From DASQZT01 sp963728965 (GTDB taxonomy: Bacteria; Acidobacteriota; Terriglobia; Bryobacterales; Bryobacteraceae), in NCBI GenBank assembly GCA_963728965.1, contig CAVSMH010000008.1, forward strand, positions 620,001 to 684,000: a stretch of 64,000 bases of DNA, given 5' to 3'. Below the pieces are notes generated by a model. The model saw only the letters and a program-made list of their open reading frames with translations. It was not told the origin of the DNA and made no database searches. Shown piece by piece: positions 52,061-61,198 of the stretch. The position numbers and the translations under genes are program-made. The number at the start of each line of letters is the position of its first letter. The first letter of the stretch is position 1.

Positions 52061-53389
52061 ATGCAGTCGATTCACTTGGCCACCGCGAGCGTGCTGGCCG
52101 CCATGTCCCTGGTCGCCGGCGACGCTCCCAAGCCGGCACCCGCACCCAAGCCGGCCTCCGCGCCGGTGGGGATGCTCCAGGAGGCGCTGCCCTCCTGGCT
52201 TCAAATCGGGGCCCAGACACGGGCCCGCTTCGAGAATCCCGTGAGTCTGGGCTTTACGCCCGGTTCGAGCGATAGCCTGGTGCTGAGCCGGGTACGGCTG
52301 GATGTCGGTGTGCGCCCGGTGCGGCAGTTGCGATTCTACCTTCAGGTCCATGACTCGAGGGCCTGGGGCTACGACGCCCGTGGGTCGATGTCGTCGGTCC
52401 AGAATCCGCTCGACTGGCGGCAAGGCTATGCCGAGTACACCAGTGGGGAGGCTCGCGGCGTGCAGGCCCGCTTTGGGCGGCAGGAGATACAACTGGGCGC
52501 CGGCCGCCTGATCGGCGCGCCGGACTGGTCCAATATCGGCCGGAGTTTCGACGCCGCGCGCATCGCGCTGTACCGTCCCGGGTATCGCGCGGACCTGATT
52601 GCCGGCTCGGTCGTGCAGGTGGATGCGCGGCGTTCGGACCGGCACAAACCGGGCGAACATCTTTATGGGGGATACGGCGCGATAACCCGCTGGGTGAAGG
52701 CGGCCAACATTCAGCCTTACCTTCTGCTGAAGACCGCCCTCAACTGCGTGGCGGAGCGCGGGGCCGTGGGCGACGGCAAGGTGTATACGGCCGGATTGCG
52801 CTGGGAGGGCACGCTGCCCGGGCGCTTCGATTACTCGTTCGAATTCGCCGGACAGTGGGGCAACTGGGCGAGCGACCGCCTGCGCGCGCGGGCCGGCGCC
52901 TATACGCTGGGGTGGAAGCCCGTCGTGTCCGCGCTGAAGCCGCGCCTGACGTTCGACTTTTCGCATGCCTCGGGCGACAGCAACAGCAAAGACGGAAGCC
53001 GCGGCACGTTCGATCAGCTCTACAGCAGCAACCACGGCCTGATGGGCATCACCGACCAGACGGGCTGGCGCAACGTGCGCATGCCCAAGGCCGGGTTCGA
53101 AATCAATCCCACCGCGAAGCTCAAGACCAGCGCCGACTATCGCGAGATTCATCTGGCCACCGTGCAGGACGGATTTTATGCCGGGGGCGGGTCGCGCACG
53201 GTGCTCAACCGGCTGGCCACCAGCCGCCGGGTGGGTGGGGAGTTGGACCTCACCGCAGCCTACCAGCTCACCAAGACCATGATCGTGGGAGCCGGGGTGG
53301 GGCGCCTGTTCGCGGGAGCCTACCTGCGGCAGTCCGGCAGGCCCGGCAGCTACACATACCCGTACGTGATGTGGGTGAACCGGTTCTAG
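52061..53389 (+). CDS. Alginate-export-type outer-membrane porin
   Basis: A 442-residue protein. A signal peptide (about 1-20) is followed by a Pro/Ala linker (APKPAPAPKPASAP). It then has an amphipathic beta-strand pattern with conserved stretches RARFENPV, LVLSRVRLDVGVRP, GRQEIQLGAGRLIGAPDWSN and DLIAGSVVQVDA. The last matches the AlgE-like alginate_exp family, in which the R-Q-E-I motif follows strand four or five. It ends YPYVMWVNRF with C-terminal Phe. The protein probably forms an 18-strand barrel for anionic polysaccharide or small acid passage. No biosynthetic genes flank it. Confidence 0.85.
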   Translation: MQSIHLATASVLAAMSLVAGDAPKPAPAPKPASAPVGMLQEALPSWLQIGAQTRARFENPVSLGFTPGSSDSLVLSRVRLDVGVRPVRQLRFYLQVHDSRAWGYDARGSMSSVQNPLDWRQGYAEYTSGEARGVQARFGRQEIQLGAGRLIGAPDWSNIGRSFDAARIALYRPGYRADLIAGSVVQVDARRSDRHKPGEHLYGGYGAITRWVKAANIQPYLLLKTALNCVAERGAVGDGKVYTAGLRWEGTLPGRFDYSFEFAGQWGNWASDRLRARAGAYTLGWKPVVSALKPRLTFDFSHASGDSNSKDGSRGTFDQLYSSNHGLMGITDQTGWRNVRMPKAGFEINPTAKLKTSADYREIHLATVQDGFYAGGGSRTVLNRLATSRRVGGELDLTAAYQLTKTMIVGAGVGRLFAGAYLRQSGRPGSYTYPYVMWVNRF

Positions 53390-53396
53390 CGCGGCG

Positions 53397-54282
53397 CTAG
53401 CGGAGCCTGGCCCTGGCCAGCTCCAAAAAGCCGGCGGCGGCGGGCGGCACGCAGTCGGCACGCCAGCACGCCCGGACGACGGTACGAAGCGAAGGCGCGG
53501 GCCGGTAAGCCACACCGCGCCAGCGGAGCTTGCGGATGCAACCGGGCGCCAGGGAGAGGCCTACGCCGGCCTCCACGAGGAGACGACGGTGGGCCATTGG
53601 GTAGCTTCCGGGAGCATGTGCGGAACAAAGCCGGCCGCCACGCGCCAATTAACCGGTCGTAGAACGCTGGACCCAGGCGGCGCGGAAAGAGCACGAACGG
53701 TTCGGAGCGAAGCGCGGCAAGCCTCACCATCCCGCGTCCCGCCAAGGGATGCGCTGCCGGCAAGACGACGACCACCGGCTCGCGCAGCAGAATCTCGCTG
53801 GTGAGTGGCGCGGCCGGTTCCGTCTCCCGCAGGAAGCCGAGGTCCACCTCGCCCGAGCGCACCGCGTCCTCAATCGCGCTGGTGGATAACTCCCGCAGCG
53901 TGAAGGCCACATCCGGGTGTTGCCGGCGATATCTCCAAATGACGTTGGGGAGCCCCGAGAGCATGACCGAAGGCGGAACGCCAACGGTCAGGTGTCCGGA
54001 TTCGCCGCGGCCGGTTCGACGGGTCATGTCCATGGCGCGGTCGGCCTGTTCGAGCAGCCGTCTTGCCTGCTCGAGCAGAACCTCGCCGGCCGGCGTGAGC
54101 ACGGTCTTGCGGCCGCGGACCAGGAGCGGGCAGCCCAGGGCGGCTTCGAGTTTCTGGATCTGCTGCGTGAGCGGCGGTTGTGCGATGCCGATGCGTTCCG
54201 CGGCGCGGGAAAAATGCAGCTCTTCGGCGACGGCAACGAAATAGCGGAGCTGGCGCAGGTCGGGGTTCAATACGAAAAGCAT
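53397..54282 (-). pseudogene. LysR-family transcriptional regulator with two frameshifts
   Basis: Start MLFVLNPDLRQLRYFVAVAE at 54282. The helix-turn-helix (LHFSRAAERIGIAQPPLTQQ) and the ligand-binding domain (GHLTVGVPPSV, then GEVDLGFLRE) are intact down to GPAFYDRLIGAWR at about 53645. The reading then continues as VAAGFVPHMLPEATQWPTVV in a second frame and as LVEAGVGLSLAPGCIRKL in a third, ending at 53397. Two single-base indels about 60 nt apart explain this; each shift corresponds to one missing base or two extra ones. It stands divergent from an aminotransferase gene that it may once have regulated. Sequencing error is the alternative. Confidence 0.8.
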
Positions 54283-54397
54283 ATCAAAACCACCGGTCTG
54301 AGATATTGGACATATCGGGGGCAACCGCCTAGCCTGACAAGCATGTCTGCTCTTTCCGAATCCGCCGCGACGGCTCGACCGGCCGCCAGGGGGCGCG

Positions 54398-55489
54398 GTG
54401 ACCGCCCTGGACCGGCAGTTCGTCCTCCAGAACAACGACCGCTATCCGGTGGTCGTCGAATCCGGCCAGGGCTGCTACGTCACCGATGTGGACGGCAAGC
54501 GCTACCTGGACATGATTTCCGGAATCGGCGTGAATGCGCTGGGATACTGCCATCCACGCATTACGGCGGCCATCATCGAACAGGCCGCGGTCTGCGTCCA
54601 CACGTCCAATTTGGTCCATCACCGGTATCAGGGGCTGCTCGCGCAAAAGCTGTGCGCCATCAGCGGTCTCGACCGGGCGTTTTTCGCCAACAGCGGAACC
54701 GAAGCCATGGAGGCCGCCCTCAAGGCCGTCCGCTTGTACTGGAATGCGCGCGGCTCGCGGCGCGCCCGGCTGGTGGCGCTGCACCAGTCCTTCCATGGGC
54801 GGACGCCCGGCTCGCTCGCCATCACCGGACAGCCGCTCGTTCGCCGGCCATTCGAACCGCTGGCGTCGCCGGTGACGTTTGTGGATGGCGGCGATGGCGA
54901 TGCGCTGCGCCGGGCGTTGGGAGACGATGCGGCGGCGCTGGTGATCGAGCCGGTACTGGGCGAGGGTGGAGTGTACCCGCTCGCGGAGGAATTCCTCCGC
55001 GACGCGCGGGAACTGACGAATGGATCGGGCGCCCTCCTGGTGGCCGACGAAACGCAGTGCGGCCTGGGCCGAACCGGGAAGCACTTTGCCTATCAGTGGG
55101 CCTCGATTCAGCCGGATATAGTGGTTACCGCCAAGCCGCTCGGCGGTGGCCTGCCGCTTGGCGCCACGCTGTTTACGGAGGCCGTGGCCGGGTGTTTTCC
55201 GGTTCACTCGCATGGCACGACGTTCGGCGGCGGTCCCCTGGTGTGCCGGGTCGCCCTGGAGTTTCTGGACGTGCTCGATGAGCTGCTGCCTCACATCCGC
55301 GATCTTGGCGCGGAACTGCGGAGCGGCCTGGAGTGGCTGAGCCGGCGCCACCCCAGGGTCGCCGGGATTCGCTCCAAGGGCCTGATGTTCGGCCTGCAAC
55401 TGACCGCGCCGGGCCACGCGCTGGTTGACCGGGCGATCGAACACGGGCTGCTGGGCGGGGGGCCGCGCGCGCTTCTCGCCGGCGGCTAG
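54398..55489 (+). CDS. Class III aminotransferase (acetylornithine/ornithine type), C-terminally truncated
   Basis: A 363-residue PLP aminotransferase starting at GTG 54398. Family features: SGIGVNALGYCHP, FFANSGTEAMEAALK, the PLP loop QSFHGRT, ALVIEPVLGEGG, DETQCGLGRTG and PLP lysine Lys246 in VVTAKPLGGG. It matches the ArgD subgroup up to ALVDRAIEHGLL. The expected last 30-40 residues are replaced by GGGPRALLAGG and a stop; no other frame continues the family sequence. The C-terminal helices pack on the active site, so function is doubtful. The stop overlaps the convergent NTF2-like gene by 4 nt. Confidence 0.8.
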   Translation: MTALDRQFVLQNNDRYPVVVESGQGCYVTDVDGKRYLDMISGIGVNALGYCHPRITAAIIEQAAVCVHTSNLVHHRYQGLLAQKLCAISGLDRAFFANSGTEAMEAALKAVRLYWNARGSRRARLVALHQSFHGRTPGSLAITGQPLVRRPFEPLASPVTFVDGGDGDALRRALGDDAAALVIEPVLGEGGVYPLAEEFLRDARELTNGSGALLVADETQCGLGRTGKHFAYQWASIQPDIVVTAKPLGGGLPLGATLFTEAVAGCFPVHSHGTTFGGGPLVCRVALEFLDVLDELLPHIRDLGAELRSGLEWLSRRHPRVAGIRSKGLMFGLQLTAPGHALVDRAIEHGLLGGGPRALLAGG

Positions 55490-55887
55490 GCGGCCGAACG
55501 GGCCGTCATCGCGTCCAACAATGCCGCCGTGTCGGTGTACTCCTGGAACTGCGTGACCTTGCCATTGCGAATTCTCCAGGTCATCACCCAGTCGCCAGCG
55601 GCTCGCCGGCCGGTGGCAATCGCAGTTGCATCGTAGTGGCCGCGCACCGCCAGGGCGTCGCCCGAGCTGATGAATTCCCGCGGCTCGAATGCGTGGAATT
55701 TCCAGGTCGCTGCCACCAGGCGGAAGAACTCAGCCACTTCGGCTTTGCCGTGCCGCACCCCGCAGGTGGGCAGACCCTGGCCCGGGGTGATCCACTCCAC
55801 GTTCTCATCCAGGCCCTCCAGAATAGCGGCGACGTCGCCCCGTGAAAAATCGGCGTAGGCCTTTTTCGCAATTTCGATGTTGTCCAT
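55486..55887 (-). CDS. SnoaL/NTF2-like family protein
   Basis: A 133-residue alpha+beta barrel protein. The opening helix NIEIAKKAYADFSRGDVAAI, followed by LDENVEWITPGQ and later GHYDATAIATGRRAAGDWVM, has the typical fold order. The last strand is WRIRNGKVTQFQEYTDTAAL. Members are small-molecule isomerases, hydrolases or ligand binders; without conserved catalytic Asp/His pairs visible, the activity is not predicted. Shine-Dalgarno GGAGAGG precedes the ATG at 55887. Confidence 0.88.
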   Translation of the reverse strand: MDNIEIAKKAYADFSRGDVAAILEGLDENVEWITPGQGLPTCGVRHGKAEVAEFFRLVAATWKFHAFEPREFISSGDALAVRGHYDATAIATGRRAAGDWVMTWRIRNGKVTQFQEYTDTAALLDAMTARSAA

Positions 55888-55977
55888 GAATCCCTCTCCT
55901 TTTCTGAGGTTACACGAGAGAGTACGTAGACGACACGATTCCGGATTGCGCCGTGTCCCGGCGGACAGCCCCGGCTG

Positions 55978-56931
55978 TCAGGATTTCAGCTCTTCGACGA
56001 TTTCGGCGGCCACCGTGCGCGCCCGTTCCAGTTCGCCCGGCGCCAGGCTGATGGCGCCTACGCGAGCATGTCCGCCTCCCCCATACCGTTCGCAGATGGT
56101 CGCCAGGTTGTGCTTGGGAGTTTCGGGGGACCACGGATTCGACCCCACCGAAATCTTCGTACGGAAACTCGAACGGCTCACCGATACGGTGTACACGGAA
56201 TGGGGGAACAGGTAATACGGGATGAACTTGTTGTAGCCCTCGATGTCGTAGCCGGCCAAGTCGAAAAACACCACCCCGTCCGCCTGGCAGGATTGCTTCC
56301 GGATGAGGTCGATGGATTGGACGTGGCGTTCGTACAGCGGCTGGTAGAGTCCCTGAATCTCGGGCTCCGCGATGATCTCGGCGAGCGGCTTGTGCTGCAT
56401 CCAGCCGATGATCCGCTGCACCACGTCGGAGCCTTTCGCCGCTTCGATCACCAGGGTGAGCTTCATGGCCGGAGCGCCCAGCTCGACGGCGGTCCGCGCG
56501 TCCGGGTACTGCGCCCCGTCGATGATGATCGACCAGTGCACCAGGTCGTCCAGGTCCGGCGCCAGGAAGCCGTACCGCTGTTGCGTGACCTCGCGGATGA
56601 ACGAGGTGCAGGACTTGAAATTCGGATCGTAGAGCTTCCGGCCGCTCGTGTCGAGCCGGTAGTGCTCGGCGTCCTTCGCGTTCAGGAACGCGCTTTGGTG
56701 ATGGTCGAACCACCAGGTGAGACGCGGATCGCTCGAGTACTTGAAGTCCACGATGGCGTTCTCATCGCCATCGAAGAGACCTTCGTCGAACATCTGCGAT
56801 GCCTTGTGAGCCATTCCGGTGTAACGGAATTCCGCGTCCGGGTGGACCGCGCCCGCAATGAAGCGGCTGAAGTAGGCGGCCGACGCCGCCCCATCGAAAC
56901 AGTGGTCGTGATACAGCACGCGTATCCGCAT
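55978..56931 (-). CDS. DHH-family phosphoesterase
   Basis: A 317-residue DHH/DHHA1 phosphohydrolase. Metal-binding motifs: YHDHCFDGAASA (7-18), DFKYSSD (Asp62) and WWFDHHQS (DHH 76-78). The C-terminal substrate-binding motif is GGGGHARVGA. The family includes nanoRNases, pAp phosphatases and exopolyphosphatase-like enzymes; the exact substrate is unclear since motif I is HDHCFDG rather than HxxxDGD. No signal peptide. Monocistronic by layout. Confidence 0.88.
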   Translation of the reverse strand: MRIRVLYHDHCFDGAASAAYFSRFIAGAVHPDAEFRYTGMAHKASQMFDEGLFDGDENAIVDFKYSSDPRLTWWFDHHQSAFLNAKDAEHYRLDTSGRKLYDPNFKSCTSFIREVTQQRYGFLAPDLDDLVHWSIIIDGAQYPDARTAVELGAPAMKLTLVIEAAKGSDVVQRIIGWMQHKPLAEIIAEPEIQGLYQPLYERHVQSIDLIRKQSCQADGVVFFDLAGYDIEGYNKFIPYYLFPHSVYTVSVSRSSFRTKISVGSNPWSPETPKHNLATICERYGGGGHARVGAISLAPGELERARTVAAEIVEELKS

Positions 56932-57064
56932 GAACAGTTTGAGAAAAACCTCTCAGCTTGCCTGAATGCGCAACGAAATGCAACCGTCCCCGGTGTGAAA
57001 CTCATATTAACCTACCTCTCGCTCCGGTTTTTCCGTCTTGTGGGGGGATGAATTCCGGGCTGGA

Positions 57065-58051
57065 TCACGGGTGCGGCTGGAACGCGTTGACATCCACCGT
57101 CATGCCCGCGCCGTTCACCCGGCGGTTGTCGTTCAGGATGGTGCGGCCCTGCGCCTCCAGCTTCCTGGCCTCCTTTTTGTGACCCAGCCGGCGTTGGTAT
57201 TGGGCGTAATTGAGCAGCAGCGCGCCATACTCCGGATGGTCCGTGCCCAGCCGCGCCGCTGCAATGGCCAGCGCCCGCTCGAACGCTCCCCGGGACTGTT
57301 CCCGCTCGCCGGCGAGATCGTAGGCCGCCGCCAGGTTTTCGAGCGAGCGGACCAGCAGCGGATGGTCCGGCGCCAGTTTCCGGGAGGTGAGCTCCACGGA
57401 TTCCTCCAGCAGCCGGACCGCCTCGGCGATGCGTCCCTGATACCGCCGCACGACCGCCAGGTTGTTCAAGGCCACCGCCACGTGCGCCTTGGCCTCGGAC
57501 TCATTCCGCCGGAAGGCGTCGAGCGCCCGGGTCAGCAACGCCTCCGCCTCGGGGTAGCGGCGCTGGGCGAGCATGATCCCGGCGAGGCAACTCCGCGCCA
57601 GCGCCAGCCGCTGGTCGTACGCTCCCACCGTGTCCTGGTAGGTGGCGATCGCGTCGCGCAGCATCAGCTCGGTATTCCGGGACTGTCCGTGCTCCACGTA
57701 GTGCAAGGCAAGGTTCGCCTCCACCAGGGCGTAGTCGGGGCTGTGTTTCCCCGTTACAGCCTCGATCATGGCGAGCGCCCGCCGGTAGGCGCGCTCGGCG
57801 TCGGCGTAGCGGCCGAGCTGCTCATCGATATTGGCCAGCGCATTCAAGGCCAGCGGAACGCGTTGGTCATTCGAACCGCGAACGGCCGCGAGCGCCTCCC
57901 GGAACCGCGCCCCGGCCGCGGCATAATTTCCAGCCGTCTCTTCGGCGTCGCCCTGAATCATCAGCGTGCGCCATGCGTCTTCCTGTGCCTGCGCGCTGCC
58001 CGCCGCCATCCACAGCGCGGCCGCGCACACCCATCCCACCCTGCCTGTCAT
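57065..58051 (-). CDS. Secreted tetratricopeptide-repeat protein
   Basis: A 328-residue protein with a signal peptide (VGWVCAAALWMAAGSAQAQ, cleavage near residue 23). About six TPR units of the kinesin-light-chain type follow, for example LALNALANIDEQLGRYADAE, LALHYVEHG and VALNNLAVVRRYQGRIAEAV. It has no fused enzymatic domain. TPR scaffolds in the periplasm mediate protein contacts. A strong Shine-Dalgarno (TGGAGGACCT) sits before the ATG at 58051, immediately after a terminator hairpin, implying read-through or attenuation. Confidence 0.9.
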   Translation of the reverse strand: MTGRVGWVCAAALWMAAGSAQAQEDAWRTLMIQGDAEETAGNYAAAGARFREALAAVRGSNDQRVPLALNALANIDEQLGRYADAERAYRRALAMIEAVTGKHSPDYALVEANLALHYVEHGQSRNTELMLRDAIATYQDTVGAYDQRLALARSCLAGIMLAQRRYPEAEALLTRALDAFRRNESEAKAHVAVALNNLAVVRRYQGRIAEAVRLLEESVELTSRKLAPDHPLLVRSLENLAAAYDLAGEREQSRGAFERALAIAAARLGTDHPEYGALLLNYAQYQRRLGHKKEARKLEAQGRTILNDNRRVNGAGMTVDVNAFQPHP

Positions 58052-58068
58052 AGGTCCTCCAGAAAATG

Positions 58069-58107
58069 AAAAAGGCCGCCGCCAGGGAGCATTCCCCGGC
58101 GGCGGCC
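58069..58107 (-). terminator. Strong intrinsic terminator/attenuator before the TPR gene
   Basis: On the minus strand a perfect 10-bp arm GGCCGCCGCC pairs with GGCGGCGGCC, with an inner GGGA/TCCC extension, followed by TTTTT. The T-run ends 18 nt before the TPR start codon, so it lies inside the TPR leader and also ends any transcript from the small gene at 58209-58412. Confidence 0.8.
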
Positions 58108-58208
58108 TCCAAGTGTTTCGGTCAGCCGCTCGTATTCAATCGCCCGGATCGGACACGCGCGTGCCGCGCGGCCGCGACGGAGCGGTCACGCGCTGGTTTC
58201 CGCCAAGG

Positions 58209-58412
58209 CTAGCGGTCGCGCTGAAACTTCACCTTTTTCGTAGTTACCTGCGCCAGGACCGGCACTCCGTCCTGGATACTCAGACGTTCGATCTCGCCGT
58301 ACCCGAGCTCGTGGCAGAACCGGATGAACTCACGCCACGCGGGCGGCAGTCCATGGTCCCCGCCGGCGGCGGCCACCGGCAGCGATATCGGTCGTCGGAT
58401 CCCCTCGCTCAT
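58209..58412 (-). CDS. Small conserved hypothetical protein, 67 aa (DUF2292-like?)
   Basis: A 67-residue protein whose C-terminal half (WREFIRFCHELGYGEIERLS, then IQDGVPVLAQVTTKKVKF) looks like a compact beta-hairpin-helix domain. A GYGEIE turn followed by a QDG-type strand and a basic end resembles YezD/DUF2292 small proteins. The N-terminal 25 residues are variable. ATG 58412 is the only reasonable start. It is single and ends at a strong terminator. Confidence 0.7.
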   Translation of the reverse strand: MSEGIRRPISLPVAAAGGDHGLPPAWREFIRFCHELGYGEIERLSIQDGVPVLAQVTTKKVKFQRDR

Positions 58413-58596
58413 GCGTCCGTACCCTTGCTTAGACGCTGGACCATGCCCGAATGTTCATGGGATTCGGAAAAATGGCGCCGGATGCCACGCTGTTTTTTTG
58501 GCCGGCGCTCCATGACTCAAGCTATAGGACGAAGTCCCCGGAAGAGCGTTAGCATCGGCGAGGTTAACTGAAGAGGTACTTGGAAGCGAGTCTGCA

Positions 58597-58860
58597 ATGG
58601 AGTTAGAGTTGGCGTGGGGTCGTAGTGGCTCCCCAGGTTTCTCGACGTTGGATCAGCTCGCGAAGAGGGCCGCCGAGATCGCACTCCGGCTTGCCGCACT
58701 CCCCGCCGACGGACTGCAACACAACCATGCCGCTCTCGATGCGATCGAGCAACTGGCCACCCAGATTCTGAAAGAGGTGGCGGTCGCCCGCCTCAGTAAG
58801 AGCCGCGACATTGGCGAATCGAGCGGCACGTGGCGCGCCATGCTGCCGGTCCGGCACTGA
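58597..58860 (+). CDS. Small hypothetical protein, 87 aa
   Basis: An 87-residue helical ORF (LDQLAKRAAEIALRLAALPA, then AALDAIEQLATQILKEVAVA). The regular heptad-like Ala/Leu spacing is protein-like, and the opposing strand frame is Arg-rich and less plausible. No Shine-Dalgarno is clear. It may be a small DNA- or protein-binding factor, but no family is recognised. Confidence 0.45.
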   Translation: MELELAWGRSGSPGFSTLDQLAKRAAEIALRLAALPADGLQHNHAALDAIEQLATQILKEVAVARLSKSRDIGESSGTWRAMLPVRH

Positions 58861-58967
58861 GGCCACGAGGCGATCGCCGAGGCATCCGCGCACATGCCGG
58901 TTAGCGAACGAGGATGTGGACGATTCTTATCGAAGGCCGCGGTCGCCGGCGCATTATAGAATGAGCC

Positions 58968-59420
58968 ATGCGCCAGATCCCCGGTTGGGACCGCTACTAT
59001 CTCGATATCTGCCAGGTGGTCGCCGCCCGCAGTAAGGACCCCAACACGCAGATCGGTTGTGTGATCGTGGGGCCGAATCACGAGATCCGCTCCACCGGAT
59101 ACAACTCGTTTCCGCGCGGCATCCGCGACGATGTGGCGGAACGCCTGGTGCGGCCCACCAAGTATCTGTGGATCGAGCACGCCGAGCGGAATGCGATCTG
59201 CAACGCCGCCCGCGCGGGCACGGCCACCGAGGGCTGCACGATCTACGTGGAGATTATGCCCTGCATGGACTGCGCCCGCGCGATCGTCCAGGCGGGCATC
59301 GTGGAGGTGGTGATCTCGGCGGAGCGGATGAGGCAGTACGCGAGCGATTATTACAACGAGCACTTCGGGATGGTGGAGGTGCTGTTCGGGGAAGCCGGGG
59401 TGGGTGTGCGCCGGGTCTAG
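58968..59420 (+). CDS. dCMP deaminase family protein
   Basis: A 150-residue zinc-dependent deaminase converting dCMP to dUMP for thymidylate synthesis. The zinc site is His71-Ala-Glu73 (catalytic Glu) and Cys99/Cys102 in PCMDC. The GWDRYYLDICQVVAARSKDP opening and TQIGCVIVGP strand are those of the dCMP/ComEB branch rather than of cytidine or guanine deaminases. ATG 58968 follows TAGAAT (58957-58962) by 5 nt, without a Shine-Dalgarno. Confidence 0.93.
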   Translation: MRQIPGWDRYYLDICQVVAARSKDPNTQIGCVIVGPNHEIRSTGYNSFPRGIRDDVAERLVRPTKYLWIEHAERNAICNAARAGTATEGCTIYVEIMPCMDCARAIVQAGIVEVVISAERMRQYASDYYNEHFGMVEVLFGEAGVGVRRV

Positions 59421-59458
59421 CCCGCGGGGAGGCGGGGGCGGAGTACGTTCGCGCGGGT

Positions 59459-59662
59459 TTAATCGACTTTGGTAACCTCGTGGTCGATCTCCGGCCCTTC
59501 GTCCTCCAGCAGGTGGAGGTAGAACCGGCCGCGGCACTGCCGGCACCGCATCGGATATCGATGAAACGCGGCAAAAAGCGCATCCAGGATTCGCCGCGTG
59601 TGGGAACGCCGGATATCCCGGCCGCCACAATTCGGACAGCGGCTGATTTCGATTTTGTCCAC
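59459..59662 (-). CDS. Small zinc-ribbon protein, 67 aa
   Basis: A 67-residue protein starting at GTG 59662. Two CxxC knuckles, CPNCGG (9-12) and CRQC (40-43), are separated by a basic helix (IRRSHTRRILDALFAAFHRY). The tail is acidic (EDEGPEIDHEVTKVD). This is a typical small zinc ribbon that may bind nucleic acid or protein. It converges on the dCMP deaminase gene. Confidence 0.75.
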   Translation of the reverse strand: MDKIEISRCPNCGGRDIRRSHTRRILDALFAAFHRYPMRCRQCRGRFYLHLLEDEGPEIDHEVTKVD

Positions 59663-59882
59663 TACAGCACCGTGCTACCAACGCTATCAGAAGGGGCGGT
59701 ACAACTCAATCGTGTTAAGTTCCGCCCTATATGGGCCCCTGGTTGTAATAAACCGCACAAGTGTCATAGAATGGAGTAGCCAGTTCCTCAAAGGGCAACT
59801 TCAGGAACAAGATTTCCGGTTCTCTCATTCCTGTTGACGTTTCGGTGTTGCAGATTCTGGCGCCACGGAAGGGACACCGAGA

Positions 59883-60191
59883 ATGCGCGACAAATCACGC
59901 AATTATGGTGAATGGGATCCGGAAGAACTACGCCAAGCCGAGGCAACTGCTTCGCAGTTTCTGGCGGAAAACGGCTCGGAGATCGCCGAGGCCATCCGCG
60001 CCAAGGCGAAGTTCCTGGAGCAGTTGATCCAACGGATCTCGTTGCAGAAGACCAGTTTCGACGACCGGCTGGAGTACCTGGCGCGGATTTCCGAGATTGC
60101 GCAGTTGATTCAGGAAGAGGCCGACGGCTTCTTTCAACTCGCCTCGCAGCCGACGGTGGCGCGCATCCTGGGCACGGTTCCGCGGACGTAG
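59883..60191 (+). CDS. Hypothetical coiled-coil protein, 102 aa
   Basis: A 102-residue, almost entirely helical protein (EELRQAEATASQFLAENGSE, then RAKAKFLEQLIQRISLQKTS). No TM helix or signal. The 220-nt region upstream is AT-richer than its surroundings and likely holds the promoter. Unrecognised family; convergent with fabD. Confidence 0.65.
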   Translation: MRDKSRNYGEWDPEELRQAEATASQFLAENGSEIAEAIRAKAKFLEQLIQRISLQKTSFDDRLEYLARISEIAQLIQEEADGFFQLASQPTVARILGTVPRT

Positions 60192-60256
60192 CACCGCCGT
60201 GGGGCTGGCGGCCTGGTGCGGAGGGCGGCGTATCGACGCGCCGTGCCGGTGGTTCC

Positions 60257-61198
60257 TTACTGCCCCACGGGCTGGCGAAGCTTCTCCAGATCGGCGGGCT
60301 CGCCGAACTTCACCCCGGTGAGTGACGGGGCAATGCCGCGCAGCAGCCCGGTCAACACACTGCCGGGGCCGACTTCCACGCACCGGGTGACGCCGTTCGC
60401 CTCCAGGTGACGGATGGAATCCACCCACCGGACGGGGTTCGGAACCTGCTGGTACAAGCCCTCGCGCGCGTCGGCGCCGGTGCGAACTTCGCGCGCCTGC
60501 CAGTTGTTCACCAGCGGACAGGCGAGGTCCGCGAATTCGGTGGCGTCGAGATCGGCGCGCAAACGTTGTTGCGCGGGAGTCATCAGGGCACAGTGGAAGG
60601 GGGCGCTGACGGGCAGCAGGACCGCCCGGCGCGCGCCGGCGACCCGAGCCAGTTCGGCGGCACGGCCGACGGCGGCGGCATGTCCGGCAATGACCACCTG
60701 GTCCGGCGAGTTCAGGTTGGCGGCACTGACCACCTCGCCCTGCGCGGCCTGCTCCAGGATGGATTCCAGTTTGCCGTCGGGGAGTTTCAGGATCGCCGCC
60801 ATGGCGCCGACGCCGGGGGCGACCGCTTCCTGCATGTACTGGCCGCGCTGCCGCACCAGCCGCACGGCATCGGCAAAACGCAGCGAACCCGCGGCCACCA
60901 GGGCGGAGTATTCACCCAGGCTGTGGCCCGCCACGTAGTCGGGCGAGGCGAGGCCCTGTTCCCGGAGCACGGCGAATGCCGCGGTGGCGACCGTGAGCAG
61001 CGCCGGCTGCTGGTTCCGGGTGAGTTTGAGCTGTTCCTCGGGACCTTCGAAGCAGAGCCGGGAGATGGAGAACGCCAGGGCCTCGTCGGCCTCTTCGAAC
61101 ACGCGGCGCGCGACGGTGTAGGTGTCCGCGAGGGATCGTCCCATACCGACCGACTGAGAGCCCTGGCCCGGAAACAGGAATGCGGTTTTGGGTGTCAA
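60257..61198 (-). CDS. fabD: Malonyl-CoA:ACP transacylase
   Basis: A 313-residue FabD that loads malonyl groups on acyl carrier protein for fatty acid synthesis. The FPGQGSQ loop, nucleophile Ser93 in GHSLGEYSAL, catalytic His202 in SAPFHCALM and NWQAREVRTG are all present. The start is TTG 61198; a perfect TATAAT (61209-61204) lies 5 nt upstream, with no Shine-Dalgarno, so the mRNA may begin at the start codon. No other fab gene is adjacent. Confidence 0.95.
   Translation of the reverse strand: MTPKTAFLFPGQGSQSVGMGRSLADTYTVARRVFEEADEALAFSISRLCFEGPEEQLKLTRNQQPALLTVATAAFAVLREQGLASPDYVAGHSLGEYSALVAAGSLRFADAVRLVRQRGQYMQEAVAPGVGAMAAILKLPDGKLESILEQAAQGEVVSAANLNSPDQVVIAGHAAAVGRAAELARVAGARRAVLLPVSAPFHCALMTPAQQRLRADLDATEFADLACPLVNNWQAREVRTGADAREGLYQQVPNPVRWVDSIRHLEANGVTRCVEVGPGSVLTGLLRGIAPSLTGVKFGEPADLEKLRQPVGQ

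Noticed and set aside
58603..58893. 96-codon minus-strand frame opposite the 87-residue ORF
   Set aside because: Less protein-like and Arg/Gly-rich; the plus-strand frame has regular helical periodicity, though neither is certain.
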